A DNA stretch of 64,000 bases from Candidatus Peribacteria bacterium (GTDB taxonomy: Bacteria; Patescibacteriota; Gracilibacteria; Peribacterales; Peribacteraceae): assembly GCA_023245865.1 (NCBI GenBank), contig JAHFJN010000001.1, positions 911,637 to 975,636 of the forward strand, read 5' to 3'. Below the pieces are notes generated by a model. That model was not told the DNA's origin, made no database searches, and worked only from the letters and a program-made list of their open reading frames with translations. Positions 1 through 8,318 of the stretch are shown here, in pieces; within the stretch, counting starts at the first letter, position 1, and the number at the start of each line of letters is the position of its first letter. The translations under genes were made by a program, and so were the position numbers.

Positions 1-394
1 CGCTGCCAAGGTATGGATTCACCGTGAGTGCGTCGATGGGACTGTTTTTTGAAAGGTAGGCGTCTGCATACGCCTCGGACGACGGACCGATGTCTCCTCG
101 CTTTCCATCCGCGATCACAATCAAATCCTGCAGCTTTGCGTATGCGCAGGTGTCGAAAAATACTTTCATTCCCTCCCACCCGAGCACTTCGTAGTAGGCC
201 ATCTGGATCTTGATGCAGCTTGCCGTGTCCTTCACCGCATCAATGATGCCGGTACCAAAGGTCAGCAGGCCCTTAGCGTCTCTCGTGATCCCCTCCGGCA
301 GTTTTTCGAGATTCGGGTCGAGCCCTACGGTGACAGCAGAAGTCGCCTTCACTCGCTTTGTCAGTGCGTCTGCAAAATGCATGGATGTCATCAT
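1..394 (-). CDS. pyrF: Orotidine 5'-phosphate decarboxylase, type 2 (N-terminal part)
   Basis: The reading frame starts at 394 (ATGATG) and stays open to the left edge, so only about 131 N-terminal residues are visible. The translation shows VGLDPNLEKLP near residue 22 and ADGKRGDIGPSSEAYADAYL near residue 95. These match the substrate-binding start and the catalytic D-x-KRGDIG segment of the longer 'type 2' OMP decarboxylases. The enzyme makes UMP from OMP in the last step of de novo pyrimidine synthesis. The start could also be the Met at 382, since no clear ribosome binding site is seen. It is divergent from comM. Identification is by motif only. Confidence 0.85.
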   Translation of the reverse strand, partial: MMTSMHFADALTKRVKATSAVTVGLDPNLEKLPEGITRDAKGLLTFGTGIIDAVKDTASCIKIQMAYYEVLGWEGMKVFFDTCAYAKLQDLIVIADGKRGDIGPSSEAYADAYLSKNSPIDALTVNPYLGS

Positions 395-459
395 AGCGCA
401 GATGCGCGCGGTAACCTAAAGGTGTACGATCGTCTACCTTAAATACTCGACAAATTAGG

Positions 460-475
460 TGTACGAAAGTACACT
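460..475. promoter_or_regulatory. Perfect hairpin with GAAA loop between pyrF and comM
   Basis: GTGTAC-GAAA-GTACAC is a perfect 6-bp inverted repeat in the divergent pyrF/comM intergenic region. A related GGTGTACGATCGTCTACC sits at 420-437. It could be an operator or an RNA hairpin. No T-run follows, so it is not a classical terminator. Confidence 0.35.
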
Positions 476-490
476 TCGACAAGCTCAGTG
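472..490. repeat. Dispersed CTTCGACaagCTCAG repeat
   Basis: Copy of the short palindromic family CTTCGAC-n-GCTCAGG (other copies at 5445, 27072, 28141, 28383, 28642, 37632 and 57408). This one lies just upstream of the comM start. Confidence 0.55.
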
Positions 491-512
491 TAAACACTCC
501 CTCCTTCATCCT

Positions 513-2015
513 ATGCTCACACAGCTGACATCGTTTGCGACACTGGGACTGCGCAGTGAAAAGATTACCGTGGAAATCGGCGCCACGCCCGGGGAGGGCG
601 GCATCATTATTGTAGGCCTCGGTGATACCGCCGTGCAGGAAAGTAAACAACGTGTCAGGTTGGCCCTACGCGCGAGCGGATACCGTATCAGTACCGGCCG
701 CAGTATCACCGTGAACTTGGCCCCCGCAGATATCAAAAAGATCGGTCCGCGCTATGATCTGCCGATCGCACTCGGGCTGCTGCTTGTAAACGACCTCGTG
801 GAGTTCCCGGCGAATGCTCTCAAAAGCATCGCGCTCCTTGGTGAACTCGCGCTCGATGGCAGTCTGCGCCATGTGTCGGGTGTACTTCCCGCTGCGATCG
901 CCTGCCGCGCACAAGGGATCGAAACTTTAGTGGTGCCGGCTGCCAATGGCCCCGAGGCGGCGCTCGTGCCGGGTATTCGCGTGATCGCACCTGCGAACTT
1001 CAAGGAACTCGTCGATATTCTTCTTGGTCTTCGCGAGGTGGATGCTATTGTGCCGCCCGCATCTTCTCCCGCTTCGGTTGCCGCGATCGATTTTGCCGAC
1101 ATACGCGGCCAAGAGCACGCGAAGCGTGCACTCGAAATCGCTGCCGCAGGCGGCCATAATGTGCTCTTGAGCGGGGCCCCGGGTTCGGGCAAGACCCTGC
1201 TTGCTCAAGCTCTGCGCGGGATTCTGCCACCGCTCTCGCGCGAGGAATCACTCGAAGTCACGCAGGTGTATTCCGTTGCAAACCTCCTGCCCGATACCAC
1301 CCCGCTTATCGAACAACGTCCGTTTCGCGCGGTGCATCACACGGCGAGTGGCGTCTCGATCGTTGGCGGAGGGACGATCCCCGGCCCGGGAGAAATCAGC
1401 CTTGCCCATCGTGGCGTCCTTTTCCTCGATGAACTCGCAGAGTTCCCCCCGAGTGTGCTCGAGGTACTGCGTCAGCCGCTCGAGGAACGTCACATCACAA
1501 TCACCCGCGCGCAGGGCAGTGTCACGTTCCCGGCCGACGTGCTCCTCGTTGCCGCCATGAATCCGCCGCAGTTCAGTATCGGCAGCGTGCGCAGGATGCA
1601 GCGTCGCATCAGCGGCCCGTTTCTGGATCGCATGGATCTGACGATCGATGTCCAAAATGTACCGATCGATGATCTCCAGCAACAGGCCCGCAACCAGGGT
1701 GAAACGTCTGCAGTCATTCTGGAGCGTGTCATTCGGGCGCGCGGGCTCCAGCAAGAGCGTTTCAAAGGACGCGCAATCTGCACCAACAAAGAAATGGGGA
1801 TCCGCGATCTTCATGAATTTTGCCTTCTCTCACCTGCGAGCGAGCAGCTGCTCAAGCAAGCCGCCGAGCGTCTCAAACTCTCCGCGCGCAGTTATCACCG
1901 GACCATCAAAGTAGCGCGGACCATTGCCGATTTGGCCGGATCCGCTGCGATCGATACCCCCCACGTCGCCGAGGCGCTCCAGTACCGCCAGAGCATCGGG
2001 CTGGATGCTGAATGA
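513..2015 (+). CDS. comM: ComM/YifB-type AAA+ ATPase (Mg-chelatase-like)
   Basis: 500-residue protein, the usual length of the YifB/ComM family. N-terminal Lon-substrate-like/ChlI domain (TLGLRSEKITVEI, VGLGDTAVQESKQRVR), then an AAA+ module with Walker A GAPGSGKTLLAQAL near residue 215 and Walker B GVLFLDELAEF near 305, followed by a C-terminal Mg-chelatase helical domain. Family members are hexameric helicases that promote branch migration during uptake or recombination of DNA. The ATG at 513 is chosen over an in-frame ATG at 459 because the conserved family N-terminus begins there and the extra codons overlap a dispersed repeat. The stop overlaps the start of yraN by 4 nt (ATGA), so the two are probably co-translated. 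Confidence 0.93.
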   Translation: MLTQLTSFATLGLRSEKITVEIGATPGEGGIIIVGLGDTAVQESKQRVRLALRASGYRISTGRSITVNLAPADIKKIGPRYDLPIALGLLLVNDLVEFPANALKSIALLGELALDGSLRHVSGVLPAAIACRAQGIETLVVPAANGPEAALVPGIRVIAPANFKELVDILLGLREVDAIVPPASSPASVAAIDFADIRGQEHAKRALEIAAAGGHNVLLSGAPGSGKTLLAQALRGILPPLSREESLEVTQVYSVANLLPDTTPLIEQRPFRAVHHTASGVSIVGGGTIPGPGEISLAHRGVLFLDELAEFPPSVLEVLRQPLEERHITITRAQGSVTFPADVLLVAAMNPPQFSIGSVRRMQRRISGPFLDRMDLTIDVQNVPIDDLQQQARNQGETSAVILERVIRARGLQQERFKGRAICTNKEMGIRDLHEFCLLSPASEQLLKQAAERLKLSARSYHRTIKVARTIADLAGSAAIDTPHVAEALQYRQSIGLDAE

Positions 2016-2455
2016 GTATGGAGTGGGTGATGTCATGGATTCGGCAAGCTCCCGCCTTCGCCTCTGGGCTACGGACGGGCAGGCACCATCACGTACGATC
2101 GGATCACTTTGCAGTTGGCGAAGAAGGTGAATCCATTGCTACCCAGTACCTGCGCACGCAGAATTACAAAATCCTCGATCGCAATGTGCGCGTCGGCAAA
2201 CACGACGAAATCGACATTATCGCTTTCGATCGTACGGAGCGAGTGATGGTCTTTGCTGAGGTAAAAACACGATTGCGGGAAGACGCTGATTATCGTCCCG
2301 AGCTCAATATCACACCTGAAAAACGTCACCGCATGTCACGAGCTGCGAGGCGGTGGATCGTTCGCTCCAAATATGACGGTGGCTACCGTCTCGACGTCCT
2401 CTGCGTCGCAGCAGGGAGGGTGATTGAACATTATAGGGAGGTACAGTGGGGATAA
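2012..2455 (+). CDS. yraN: UPF0102/YraN-family endonuclease-like protein
   Basis: 147 residues. The core from about residue 30 (EGESIATQYLRTQNYKILDRN) and the D-x(n)-E-x-K motif (DEIDIIAF ... VMVFAEVKTR) identify a UPF0102 protein, a PD-(D/E)XK nuclease-like fold. The cellular role is not firmly established. The conserved pairing of yraN with comM-like genes and the 4-nt overlap here suggest a DNA-processing role. The first about 25 residues look nonconserved, so the true start may be internal. Its stop codon directly abuts the convergent stop of pgl with no spacer. Confidence 0.88.
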   Translation: MSMEWVMSWIRQAPAFASGLRTGRHHHVRSDHFAVGEEGESIATQYLRTQNYKILDRNVRVGKHDEIDIIAFDRTERVMVFAEVKTRLREDADYRPELNITPEKRHRMSRAARRWIVRSKYDGGYRLDVLCVAAGRVIEHYREVQWG

Positions 2456-3145
2456 TTACCACTGTGCAATCACTTCTACATTCCCCACCTCCATCACTCT
2501 TTTCATCGGCCATCGTCTTTCATTTTCTTTACTTTGCATCATTTCCTCCCAAACTTTTTTCTTCTCTGTGCCTTTCAAAAGAATAATCGGATGCTCCGCC
2601 GCACAGATCGCATTCAAGGAAATCGAAATCCGATCGTGAACGGCAAAGCGGTCAGTCGTGGTGCCAATCACTAACCGCTCATCGCTAAGCGCTATGTCGG
2701 TTAATGGCGGAAACAGCGACGCAATGTGTCCGTCATCACCCATTCCTAGAATCATGAGATCGGGCAGATGCTGCGCCCAAAATTCCTTCAAATCTTTCGC
2801 ATACTTCGCAATACATTGATCTATCGGTAACGAGGTATCCGGGAAAATAAAAGTTACGTCATGGTGAGCTTGCCGAATCCATGAATCCTTCACCATTTTC
2901 TGATTACTCTCCTCACTCATTGCTGGACAATACCTCTCATCCACCAAAAAAAACGTCACCTTACTCCAGTCAATCAACTCACTTTTTGCCAGTGCCTCGT
3001 ACACAGGCCGCGGCGTCGAGCCCCCGCTTAAACCCACAATCGCGTTTCCATGGTCCTTAATTGCCGCCGTGATCACCTCTGCAATTTTGCTTACAGCCGT
3101 GGAGACGAAGGTGGAATCGGAAGAAGTGAGTGTGAGGTGATGCAT
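2456..3145 (-). CDS. pgl: 6-phosphogluconolactonase
   Basis: 229 residues, typical for DevB-type 6PGL. Visible motifs are GLSGGSTPRPVYEAL (phosphate-binding loop, residues 40-54), FFLVDERYCP near 73 and LMILGMGDDGHIASLFP near 135. It hydrolyses 6-phosphogluconolactone to 6-phosphogluconate in the cytosol, the step after zwf, which lies 65 nt upstream on the same strand. The spacer carries a short imperfect tandem (tgttattccgttactctgttattcc). No gnd gene is in the window. Confidence 0.93.
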   Translation of the reverse strand: MHHLTLTSSDSTFVSTAVSKIAEVITAAIKDHGNAIVGLSGGSTPRPVYEALAKSELIDWSKVTFFLVDERYCPAMSEESNQKMVKDSWIRQAHHDVTFIFPDTSLPIDQCIAKYAKDLKEFWAQHLPDLMILGMGDDGHIASLFPPLTDIALSDERLVIGTTTDRFAVHDRISISLNAICAAEHPIILLKGTEKKKVWEEMMQSKENERRWPMKRVMEVGNVEVIAQW

Positions 3146-3210
3146 GAATGCAGAATATCAGAATACCAGAGTATCGTGGTTCTGTTATTCCGTTACTCTG
3201 TTATTCCCAT

Positions 3211-4638
3211 TTAAAACCACCCCGCCCCCTCCTTCTTAATCCATCCCTCCATCTCCTTCGGTCCCGTGGAGCCTGCGCCGTACGGATAGAGCGGCGTGTC
3301 GGGTTTTTCGAGGTGTGATTGTAAGGGATCGATGAGGCGCCAGGCGGCGCGCACTTCCGGAAAGCTGACGAACCATTCTTGCTTGCCATGAATCGCTTCG
3401 AGGAGCAGCAGCGCGTGCTCGGGGAGGCAGTCGCCGTGACACACGAGCGGATCTTCCATGATGAGCGGGCGGAATTCCGGTTCCGTGCCTCCCACTTTCG
3501 TCTGTAGATAGACCTTCATCCCCGCTTCACCTTGGAGGATGATGTCGAGACGGTTCGGGGTGCTGCCCTTCCCGATGCTATGCGGTTCTTGGAACTGAAA
3601 CGAGATTCGCGTTTCTTTTTTGTCGAGACGTTTGCCTGACTTCAGATAAAACGGAACGCCCTCCCAGCGTGAAATACGCGTGAGTAATTGAAGCGCTATG
3701 AAAGTGTTCGTGCGTGAATGATCCTCGATATCCTGCTCCTCACTGTACCCGACCACATGTTCGCGCCCGATTTTTCCGCTTGTGTATTGGCCTTGCAGTA
3801 CGATGTCATTCAAGTTCGGTGCGGGAGGCAGATAGATTTGCTCGAGCGCATTCAGCCGACTCTCACGCAGTCCCTCTTCGTTCTCGCGCAGGCGCATCGT
3901 GAGAAGTGCGGTCATCAGGAGCAAGTGGCTCTGAAACATGTCGCGCAGTGTTCCGGTATTCTCGAAGTAGCCGGCGCGACCCTCGAGTCCGAGCGATTCC
4001 GAGGCACTGATTTCGACATGGTGGATCAATGTGTTTTTGAACAGCCGCTCGAGGATGGGGTTCGCGAAGCGAAGGTAATAAATATTGCGAAACGCTTCTT
4101 TGCCGAGGTAGTGATCGAGCAGATAGATTTCCTCTTCTTTAAAAGATTTCAGCAAGGTGCTGTGAATTTCCTCAAAACTTTTCAGATCATGCCCGACAGG
4201 TTTTTCGACGATGCAGCGAAACGCTCCGCCTCCTTCATGTACCTTCGCGCGGTTCAAATTCTCGATCACAGTTGTATAACTTTGCGGGGGGATCGAAAGG
4301 TACGCGAGGCGGACGCTTGTGTCATCTAATTTCTTTCGTAATTTTTTAAAATCTTCCACATCATCATATTGTCCTTGCTGATATTGCACATGACTCAAGA
4401 AATCCTTCAGAATTTTCTCATTCACTTCGATCATGTCCGAGCGGATTGATTCTTCGATGAATCGCCGGAAACTTTCGTCGGTCATTTCTGTCCGCGCGTA
4501 GCCGATGATCGAGTATGACGCAGGGAGCCTATTTTTAAGCGCAAGCACGTAGAGGGCAGGATACAGCTTCAGCTTGGCCAGGTTTCCCGAGGCGCCAAAG
4601 AGGATGAAGCTGAAGGGATGGGGGGCGGCAAGATTCAT
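3211..4638 (-). CDS. zwf: Glucose-6-phosphate 1-dehydrogenase
   Basis: 475 residues, full length. N-terminal Rossmann motif FGASGNLAKLKLYPAL near residue 13 (family consensus GASGDLAKRKL; Asn replaces Asp), EKPVGHD near 144, and the active-site RIDHYLGKE equivalent LLDHYLGKEAFRNI near 174. It oxidises glucose 6-phosphate to the lactone and makes NADPH. It forms an operon with pgl. TATAGT at 4652-4647 lies 8 nt before the ATG, predicting an almost leaderless transcript. Confidence 0.96.
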   Translation of the reverse strand: MNLAAPHPFSFILFGASGNLAKLKLYPALYVLALKNRLPASYSIIGYARTEMTDESFRRFIEESIRSDMIEVNEKILKDFLSHVQYQQGQYDDVEDFKKLRKKLDDTSVRLAYLSIPPQSYTTVIENLNRAKVHEGGGAFRCIVEKPVGHDLKSFEEIHSTLLKSFKEEEIYLLDHYLGKEAFRNIYYLRFANPILERLFKNTLIHHVEISASESLGLEGRAGYFENTGTLRDMFQSHLLLMTALLTMRLRENEEGLRESRLNALEQIYLPPAPNLNDIVLQGQYTSGKIGREHVVGYSEEQDIEDHSRTNTFIALQLLTRISRWEGVPFYLKSGKRLDKKETRISFQFQEPHSIGKGSTPNRLDIILQGEAGMKVYLQTKVGGTEPEFRPLIMEDPLVCHGDCLPEHALLLLEAIHGKQEWFVSFPEVRAAWRLIDPLQSHLEKPDTPLYPYGAGSTGPKEMEGWIKKEGAGWF

Positions 4639-4646
4639 GGGATCCC

Positions 4647-4652
4647 ACTATA
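4647..4652 (-). promoter_or_regulatory. -10 element for zwf (near-leaderless)
   Basis: TATAGT on the minus strand, ending 9 nt from the A of the zwf ATG. The -35 is weak. Predicted start of transcription is within about 2 nt of the start codon. Confidence 0.45.
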
Positions 4653-4692
4653 CGGCAATACTTCGTCGGAAAAAGGTCGTCGATTTGTTGAC

Positions 4693-4713
4693 ACGTCATG
4701 TAACAAATGACGT
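4693..4713. promoter_or_regulatory. Inverted repeat operator candidate between zwf and micro-ORF
   Basis: ACGTCAT-GTAACAA-ATGACGT, a perfect 7-bp inverted repeat with a 7-nt centre. It overlaps a plus-strand TTGACA (4688-4693) and lies upstream of the zwf -10. The position between divergent genes fits a transcription-factor site. Confidence 0.5.
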
Positions 4714-4734
4714 AAGTATACGTTTGTAGGGGTG

Positions 4735-4881
4735 ATGAGTAGAGAAACGCGCAATGTCGGCCTTACCTTCCTCCTCGCACTCGCGATCGTCGCGACCGTG
4801 AGTACGTCAGGAAAACTCCTCAATGAGAAATTGCAGGCAGAGACTGCGGTCGCACAGGCTACTTTGCTCGTGTGTCGATAA
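4735..4881 (+). CDS. 48-residue predicted membrane/secreted micro-protein
   Basis: ATG at 4735 is preceded by a GTAGGGGTG ribosome-binding-like stretch. A TTGACA (4688-4693) and a weak TAAGTA (4713-4718, 19-nt spacer) could be its promoter. The product begins MSRETRNVGLTFLLALAIVA, a basic head plus a hydrophobic segment that could be a signal anchor, then a polar tail (LNEKLQAETAVAQ). The 3' end overlaps the end of the convergent amidase gene by 23 nt. No family recognised. Support is coding layout only. Confidence 0.45.
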   Translation: MSRETRNVGLTFLLALAIVATVSTSGKLLNEKLQAETAVAQATLLVCR

Positions 4882-6829
4882 TTGTCCCCGGATAGTAATA
4901 TTGCAGTATCTGCTCCCCGGTTTTACCTTCGTTTGCTTGACCCTTAGCTCCGCACCCAGACATCCCGACGCCGTGGCCGGCAAGAGGAAGCCCCGCACAC
5001 CACGGATCATTTTTTGATGTGAAAATTTCTGCAAACGGAAAATTATTCCACCCGGCCTCTATGGGCGTTCGCGTGGTGCCGGTATCAGAGCTGAAGTAGG
5101 GAGGGCGAATCACTTCCCCATTTTTCGTGAGTACTTGATTCGCAGTATCCTTCACAGCTTTGACCCACTGCGGATTTTTTTTCGTGAAGTCTGGCCCGCT
5201 GTATTTCTGAAATGTCGCTGGGTCATCGGTTGCGTCGTAGGGTAGTCCCGGGAATTTGCGATGCGTGGGATCGAGATAATAGAGCGCGTATGTCCGCGCA
5301 GCAATCGCGAACGCTCGTTGCTTTTCATAGGGCTCGGTATCGGGCTCCTCGCCAAGGCCGAGCAAATATTCTTCGAGCGGGAGCGTGATGATGCGATTTT
5401 CGCGGGTAAGGAGGAGGTGCACCATTGTGTCATTTCGAGCTGGTGTCATCCTGAGCACAGTCGAAGGACGAAGCACAGACACAGGCCGGCGCTTTTCGAC
5501 AGAGCTCGAAGTGACATTTTTTATTCCTTGCCGCATCTTCTCCAACTGTGCCGCCCGTCCCCCGGTGCTTGCGGAGAGGCGTACGGCGGTGCGCATCTTG
5601 CGATCGATGCGCCCGAGGCGCCGGGCATCGACACTGGTCTCATCTTCACTTTGCGCTTCGGGTGGACCAATGGAGGGGGACCCAATTTCGCCAAGGTTTC
5701 GCGGGGCAGGGGGAGGGGGGAAATCGATCGCTGCAGTGATCAAGCCAGAACGCACGTGATCGCGCACTTGGCTCAAGGTAGACCGTACGTAATACCCCGG
5801 GCAATCGGTGCTGAGTAAGTCCCCATGCCCGAGGATCGCAGGTCGTGAAATTCCGTGATACGCAACGTCATTATTGGGGTTGATGTCGTATTCTTCCGAG
5901 AGGTATTTGAGCAGCCACTGGAGACTGCGCATTTGGCTTTGGGTCGGCTGCTCCGTGTCAAAATTCCCGAGCATCGCAATGCCGAGGGTAGCGGTATTGT
6001 GGCAGTACGCATGGCCACCGATGACAAATTTTCCGCCCGATTTTCCCTCGAAGATTTTTCCGTCGTCTCCAATGAGGTAGTGATAGCCGACGTCGCCCCA
6101 TCCGCGGTTCACACTGTGATATTGATACAGCGCGCGGACCTTCTCGGTACTGCTGCGCGTGTCGCCGCTTACGGCAATGGCCGTATGATGCACGACGAGC
6201 AGGGAGATCTTTTTGCTGTACGTGTGTGCCCAACGGAGCACTCGTCCGCCTTCTCCTTTGGTCACCTTCTTTCCGGTGCTTTTAAATTCATCGGGATACT
6301 TGTTCTGCGCTTGTTCGCAATCGATCTCGCGCTGCGATTTCTCGGGCGTGCTGGGAGTGCCATTCGTGTCCTTATCCTCGGTTTTTCCTTCAGGATGCTC
6401 GGTATCGACATAGAGCAACTCATCATTCGCCCCCCACTCACTTCGCGTAATGATGCGAGGCACGGTGAAGTCGTCGTTCGAGGCAGATATGAATTGGAGT
6501 GGAGTATGGGAAACCCGCACGGGGTGCAGAACGATTATTCGTTTCTCGTTATTCGTTTCTCGTAGCCCATGACTCGCAGCTCGCAGCTCAATCTGCACCA
6601 CGGATTTGGGGAATATCACCAAATTCGATTCATGGAGCGTGGGATCTTGCTCGTTTTCCAAATGCAACTCTTGCCACGCACCCCATGTCTCATCTTTACT
6701 CTGCCCTCGCACCTCCATTGTCTGTCCTTCCTCGATCTGCACGCTCAATGCATCGATCGGTGGGTCGAAATTCACCGTTTGCGTTTGGCTTAACAATGCG
6801 AGTGAAGTAAGCAGGCAAGACAAACACAT
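4859..6829 (-). CDS. Secreted PGRP-type amidase fused to SpoIID/LytB domain
   Basis: 656 residues with a short N-terminal hydrophobic signal (MCLSCLLTSLALLSQ). An amidase_2/PGRP domain covers about residues 200-355: LLVVHHTAIA, GDVGYHYLIGDDGKIFEGK and GHGDLLSTDCPG supply the His/His/Cys zinc ligands. A SpoIID/LytB-like domain covers about 470-650 (LEEYLLGLGEEPDTEP, FAIAARTYALYYL, GHGVGMSGCGAKGQANEGKT). The first should cut the stem peptide from MurNAc; SpoIID relatives are lytic transglycosylases on denuded glycan. Together they would process peptidoglycan in two steps within one polypeptide. The linker (about 405-450) contains a dispersed repeat translated as RPSTVLRMTPARND. Last gene of the leftward operon; 20 nt from the glycosyltransferase stop. 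Confidence 0.9.
   Translation of the reverse strand: MCLSCLLTSLALLSQTQTVNFDPPIDALSVQIEEGQTMEVRGQSKDETWGAWQELHLENEQDPTLHESNLVIFPKSVVQIELRAASHGLRETNNEKRIIVLHPVRVSHTPLQFISASNDDFTVPRIITRSEWGANDELLYVDTEHPEGKTEDKDTNGTPSTPEKSQREIDCEQAQNKYPDEFKSTGKKVTKGEGGRVLRWAHTYSKKISLLVVHHTAIAVSGDTRSSTEKVRALYQYHSVNRGWGDVGYHYLIGDDGKIFEGKSGGKFVIGGHAYCHNTATLGIAMLGNFDTEQPTQSQMRSLQWLLKYLSEEYDINPNNDVAYHGISRPAILGHGDLLSTDCPGYYVRSTLSQVRDHVRSGLITAAIDFPPPPAPRNLGEIGSPSIGPPEAQSEDETSVDARRLGRIDRKMRTAVRLSASTGGRAAQLEKMRQGIKNVTSSSVEKRRPVSVLRPSTVLRMTPARNDTMVHLLLTRENRIITLPLEEYLLGLGEEPDTEPYEKQRAFAIAARTYALYYLDPTHRKFPGLPYDATDDPATFQKYSGPDFTKKNPQWVKAVKDTANQVLTKNGEVIRPPYFSSDTGTTRTPIEAGWNNFPFAEIFTSKNDPWCAGLPLAGHGVGMSGCGAKGQANEGKTGEQILQYYYPGTIIDTRAK
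5445..5471. repeat. Dispersed CCTGAGCacaGTCGAAGG repeat inside a CDS
   Basis: GTCATCCTGAGC-ACA-GTCGAAGGAC lies in frame within the amidase/SpoIID linker and contributes the residues around STVLRMTPA. Same family as the copies at 28383 and 37632. Confidence 0.6.
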
Positions 6830-6849
6830 GTCGACATTCTAGAGGTGAT

Positions 6850-7941
6850 CTACGATTGCAAAAACAATTTCTCGTAAGTTTGGATCATGCGGTCCACAGT
6901 AAATAACTGTTTTGCCGTTTTTGCTCCTTCAATACTTAGTTTGTCTCTTGTCTCTTGCATCTTGCATCTTTCAATTGCGATCCTCAATGCTTCGCTCGAT
7001 CCTGCCTTCACCACCACTGCATCCACCCCATCCTTCAAATACCCGGCGATTCCGCACTGGTTCGTCACGATTACCGGTATCCCACACATCATTGCTTCTG
7101 CGGCAACAAGTCCGAAGGGATCGTGATCCCGGGAGGGTAATACGAGGAGGTCGATACCGTGATAGAAGGAGGTAATGTCTTCGACGAAGGGGATGATGTT
7201 GGTGTCATGGTGACACAGTTTTCCTTTTCCAACGATCGTCAACTTCACATCGGGCATATCCTTCACCGCTTCGATCAAAAGATCGACACCTTTTTCTTTG
7301 GAGAGGCGGGAGACACAACCGATATGAAGCTGCGAGTGAGTAGCGGGTAGCGGTAAGTCATGAGAAGCGTGCGTGCTATTCGCTATGCGCTTATCGCTCA
7401 TCGCTACACCGTTTGGTATGGCCACTGTTCCCTCTCTGCTCCATCCAAGCTCCAGATATTTTTTCCTGCTCAATTCCGACACGGTGATCGTGGTTGCAAG
7501 TTCCGATTGTCTGCGCAGCAGCCAGAGCCATGGGCTATATGTTAACCATGGGCCGATACGATCATGCTCGATCCAAAAAACTTTGATGCCCCGCCTGACC
7601 GCGAGGTCGGTGAGGAGGAGTTTTTCGGTCAGACTCAGCATGACAATGGCTTCGAGCTTCGAGTCAAAAGCTGCGAGTAATGTTGAAAGTTTTTTACGCA
7701 TGAAGGGGGCGCGCCAGAGGAAGCTGAGGGCGAGCCATTTTGTGACCGGAGGAGGACCTAATTGAAAATTGAGAATTGAAAATTGAGAATGAAGCGCTGC
7801 TTGAAGCAGCGCAGGACAACTGCCTGCGAACTTCACCGTGTGTCCGTGATCACGAAGACCACGCATCAAGCTGATCGTTTGCGTCTCCGCCCCGCCACCG
7901 GGAATGCTTTCAAGGGGGAAGCGGGTAAAGAGGAGGTTCAT
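6850..7941 (-). CDS. GT4-family glycosyltransferase
   Basis: 363 residues. The N-terminal domain contains a GGGAETQTISLMRGL nucleotide-fold loop. The C-terminal domain has GCVSRLSKEKGVDLLIEA and the donor-binding motif HDPFGLVAAEAMMCGIPVI. These features define a group 1 (GT4) retaining transferase, GT-B fold; acceptor unknown. ATG at 7941 overlaps the upstream stop as ATGA; an alternative ATG at 7950 is possible. Three segments (SQFSILNFQL near residue 70, SDKRIANSTHAS near 205 and CKMQETRDKL near the end) look derived from micro-repeats inserted in the gene. Confidence 0.88.
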   Translation of the reverse strand: MNLLFTRFPLESIPGGGAETQTISLMRGLRDHGHTVKFAGSCPALLQAALHSQFSILNFQLGPPPVTKWLALSFLWRAPFMRKKLSTLLAAFDSKLEAIVMLSLTEKLLLTDLAVRRGIKVFWIEHDRIGPWLTYSPWLWLLRRQSELATTITVSELSRKKYLELGWSREGTVAIPNGVAMSDKRIANSTHASHDLPLPATHSQLHIGCVSRLSKEKGVDLLIEAVKDMPDVKLTIVGKGKLCHHDTNIIPFVEDITSFYHGIDLLVLPSRDHDPFGLVAAEAMMCGIPVIVTNQCGIAGYLKDGVDAVVVKAGSSEALRIAIERCKMQETRDKLSIEGAKTAKQLFTVDRMIQTYEKLFLQS

Positions 7942-8318
7942 CGCCTCCATTCTACAAGAATATCCATCAATCTCCTCTCCACTTCATCCATCTGATACGT
8001 GGTACAAATGCAGGTTTCGGCGCCGGCTGCTTTTGCCTCCTCGCAATTACTCTGTTTATCACTCGAGCTCACGAGGGCAATGCGCGCGGCGGGATTTTTG
8101 CTTTTCAGATATCGGATAACCGCGGGGCCGAATTCCCGGTGCATGTAGTAGTCGATGAATGCAAATGCAATGTCCGGATGATCATCGATCATCTTTTTTG
8201 CTTCATCCGTACTGTAGGCTTTGTACATGGTTCCTTCCCACTTCGCTTTCCTCAGCATCAACGTCAGGAGCATCATCTTTGCCTCGGAGTCATCGGCGAT
8301 CAAGAAGCTGCCGCTCAT
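7938..8318 (-). CDS. Stand-alone receiver-like (CheY-fold) protein
   Basis: 126 residues with the receiver pattern: acidic pair in FLIADDSE (residues 5-12), phospho-acceptor candidate Asp in AFAFIDYYM near residue 56, and LVSSSD near 84. The conserved Lys of beta-5 is absent; the segment reads GAETCICTTYQMDEVE. No output domain follows. It overlaps the P-loop gene by 4 nt and the glycosyltransferase gene by 4 nt, so it is part of a tight operon. It may be a degenerate or non-canonical receiver. Confidence 0.72.
   Translation of the reverse strand: MSGSFLIADDSEAKMMLLTLMLRKAKWEGTMYKAYSTDEAKKMIDDHPDIAFAFIDYYMHREFGPAVIRYLKSKNPAARIALVSSSDKQSNCEEAKAAGAETCICTTYQMDEVERRLMDILVEWRR

Noticed and set aside
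4635-4823. Minus-strand 62-aa ORF upstream of zwf
   Set aside because: Overlaps the promoter and the plus-strand micro-ORF; no hydrophobic or conserved pattern.
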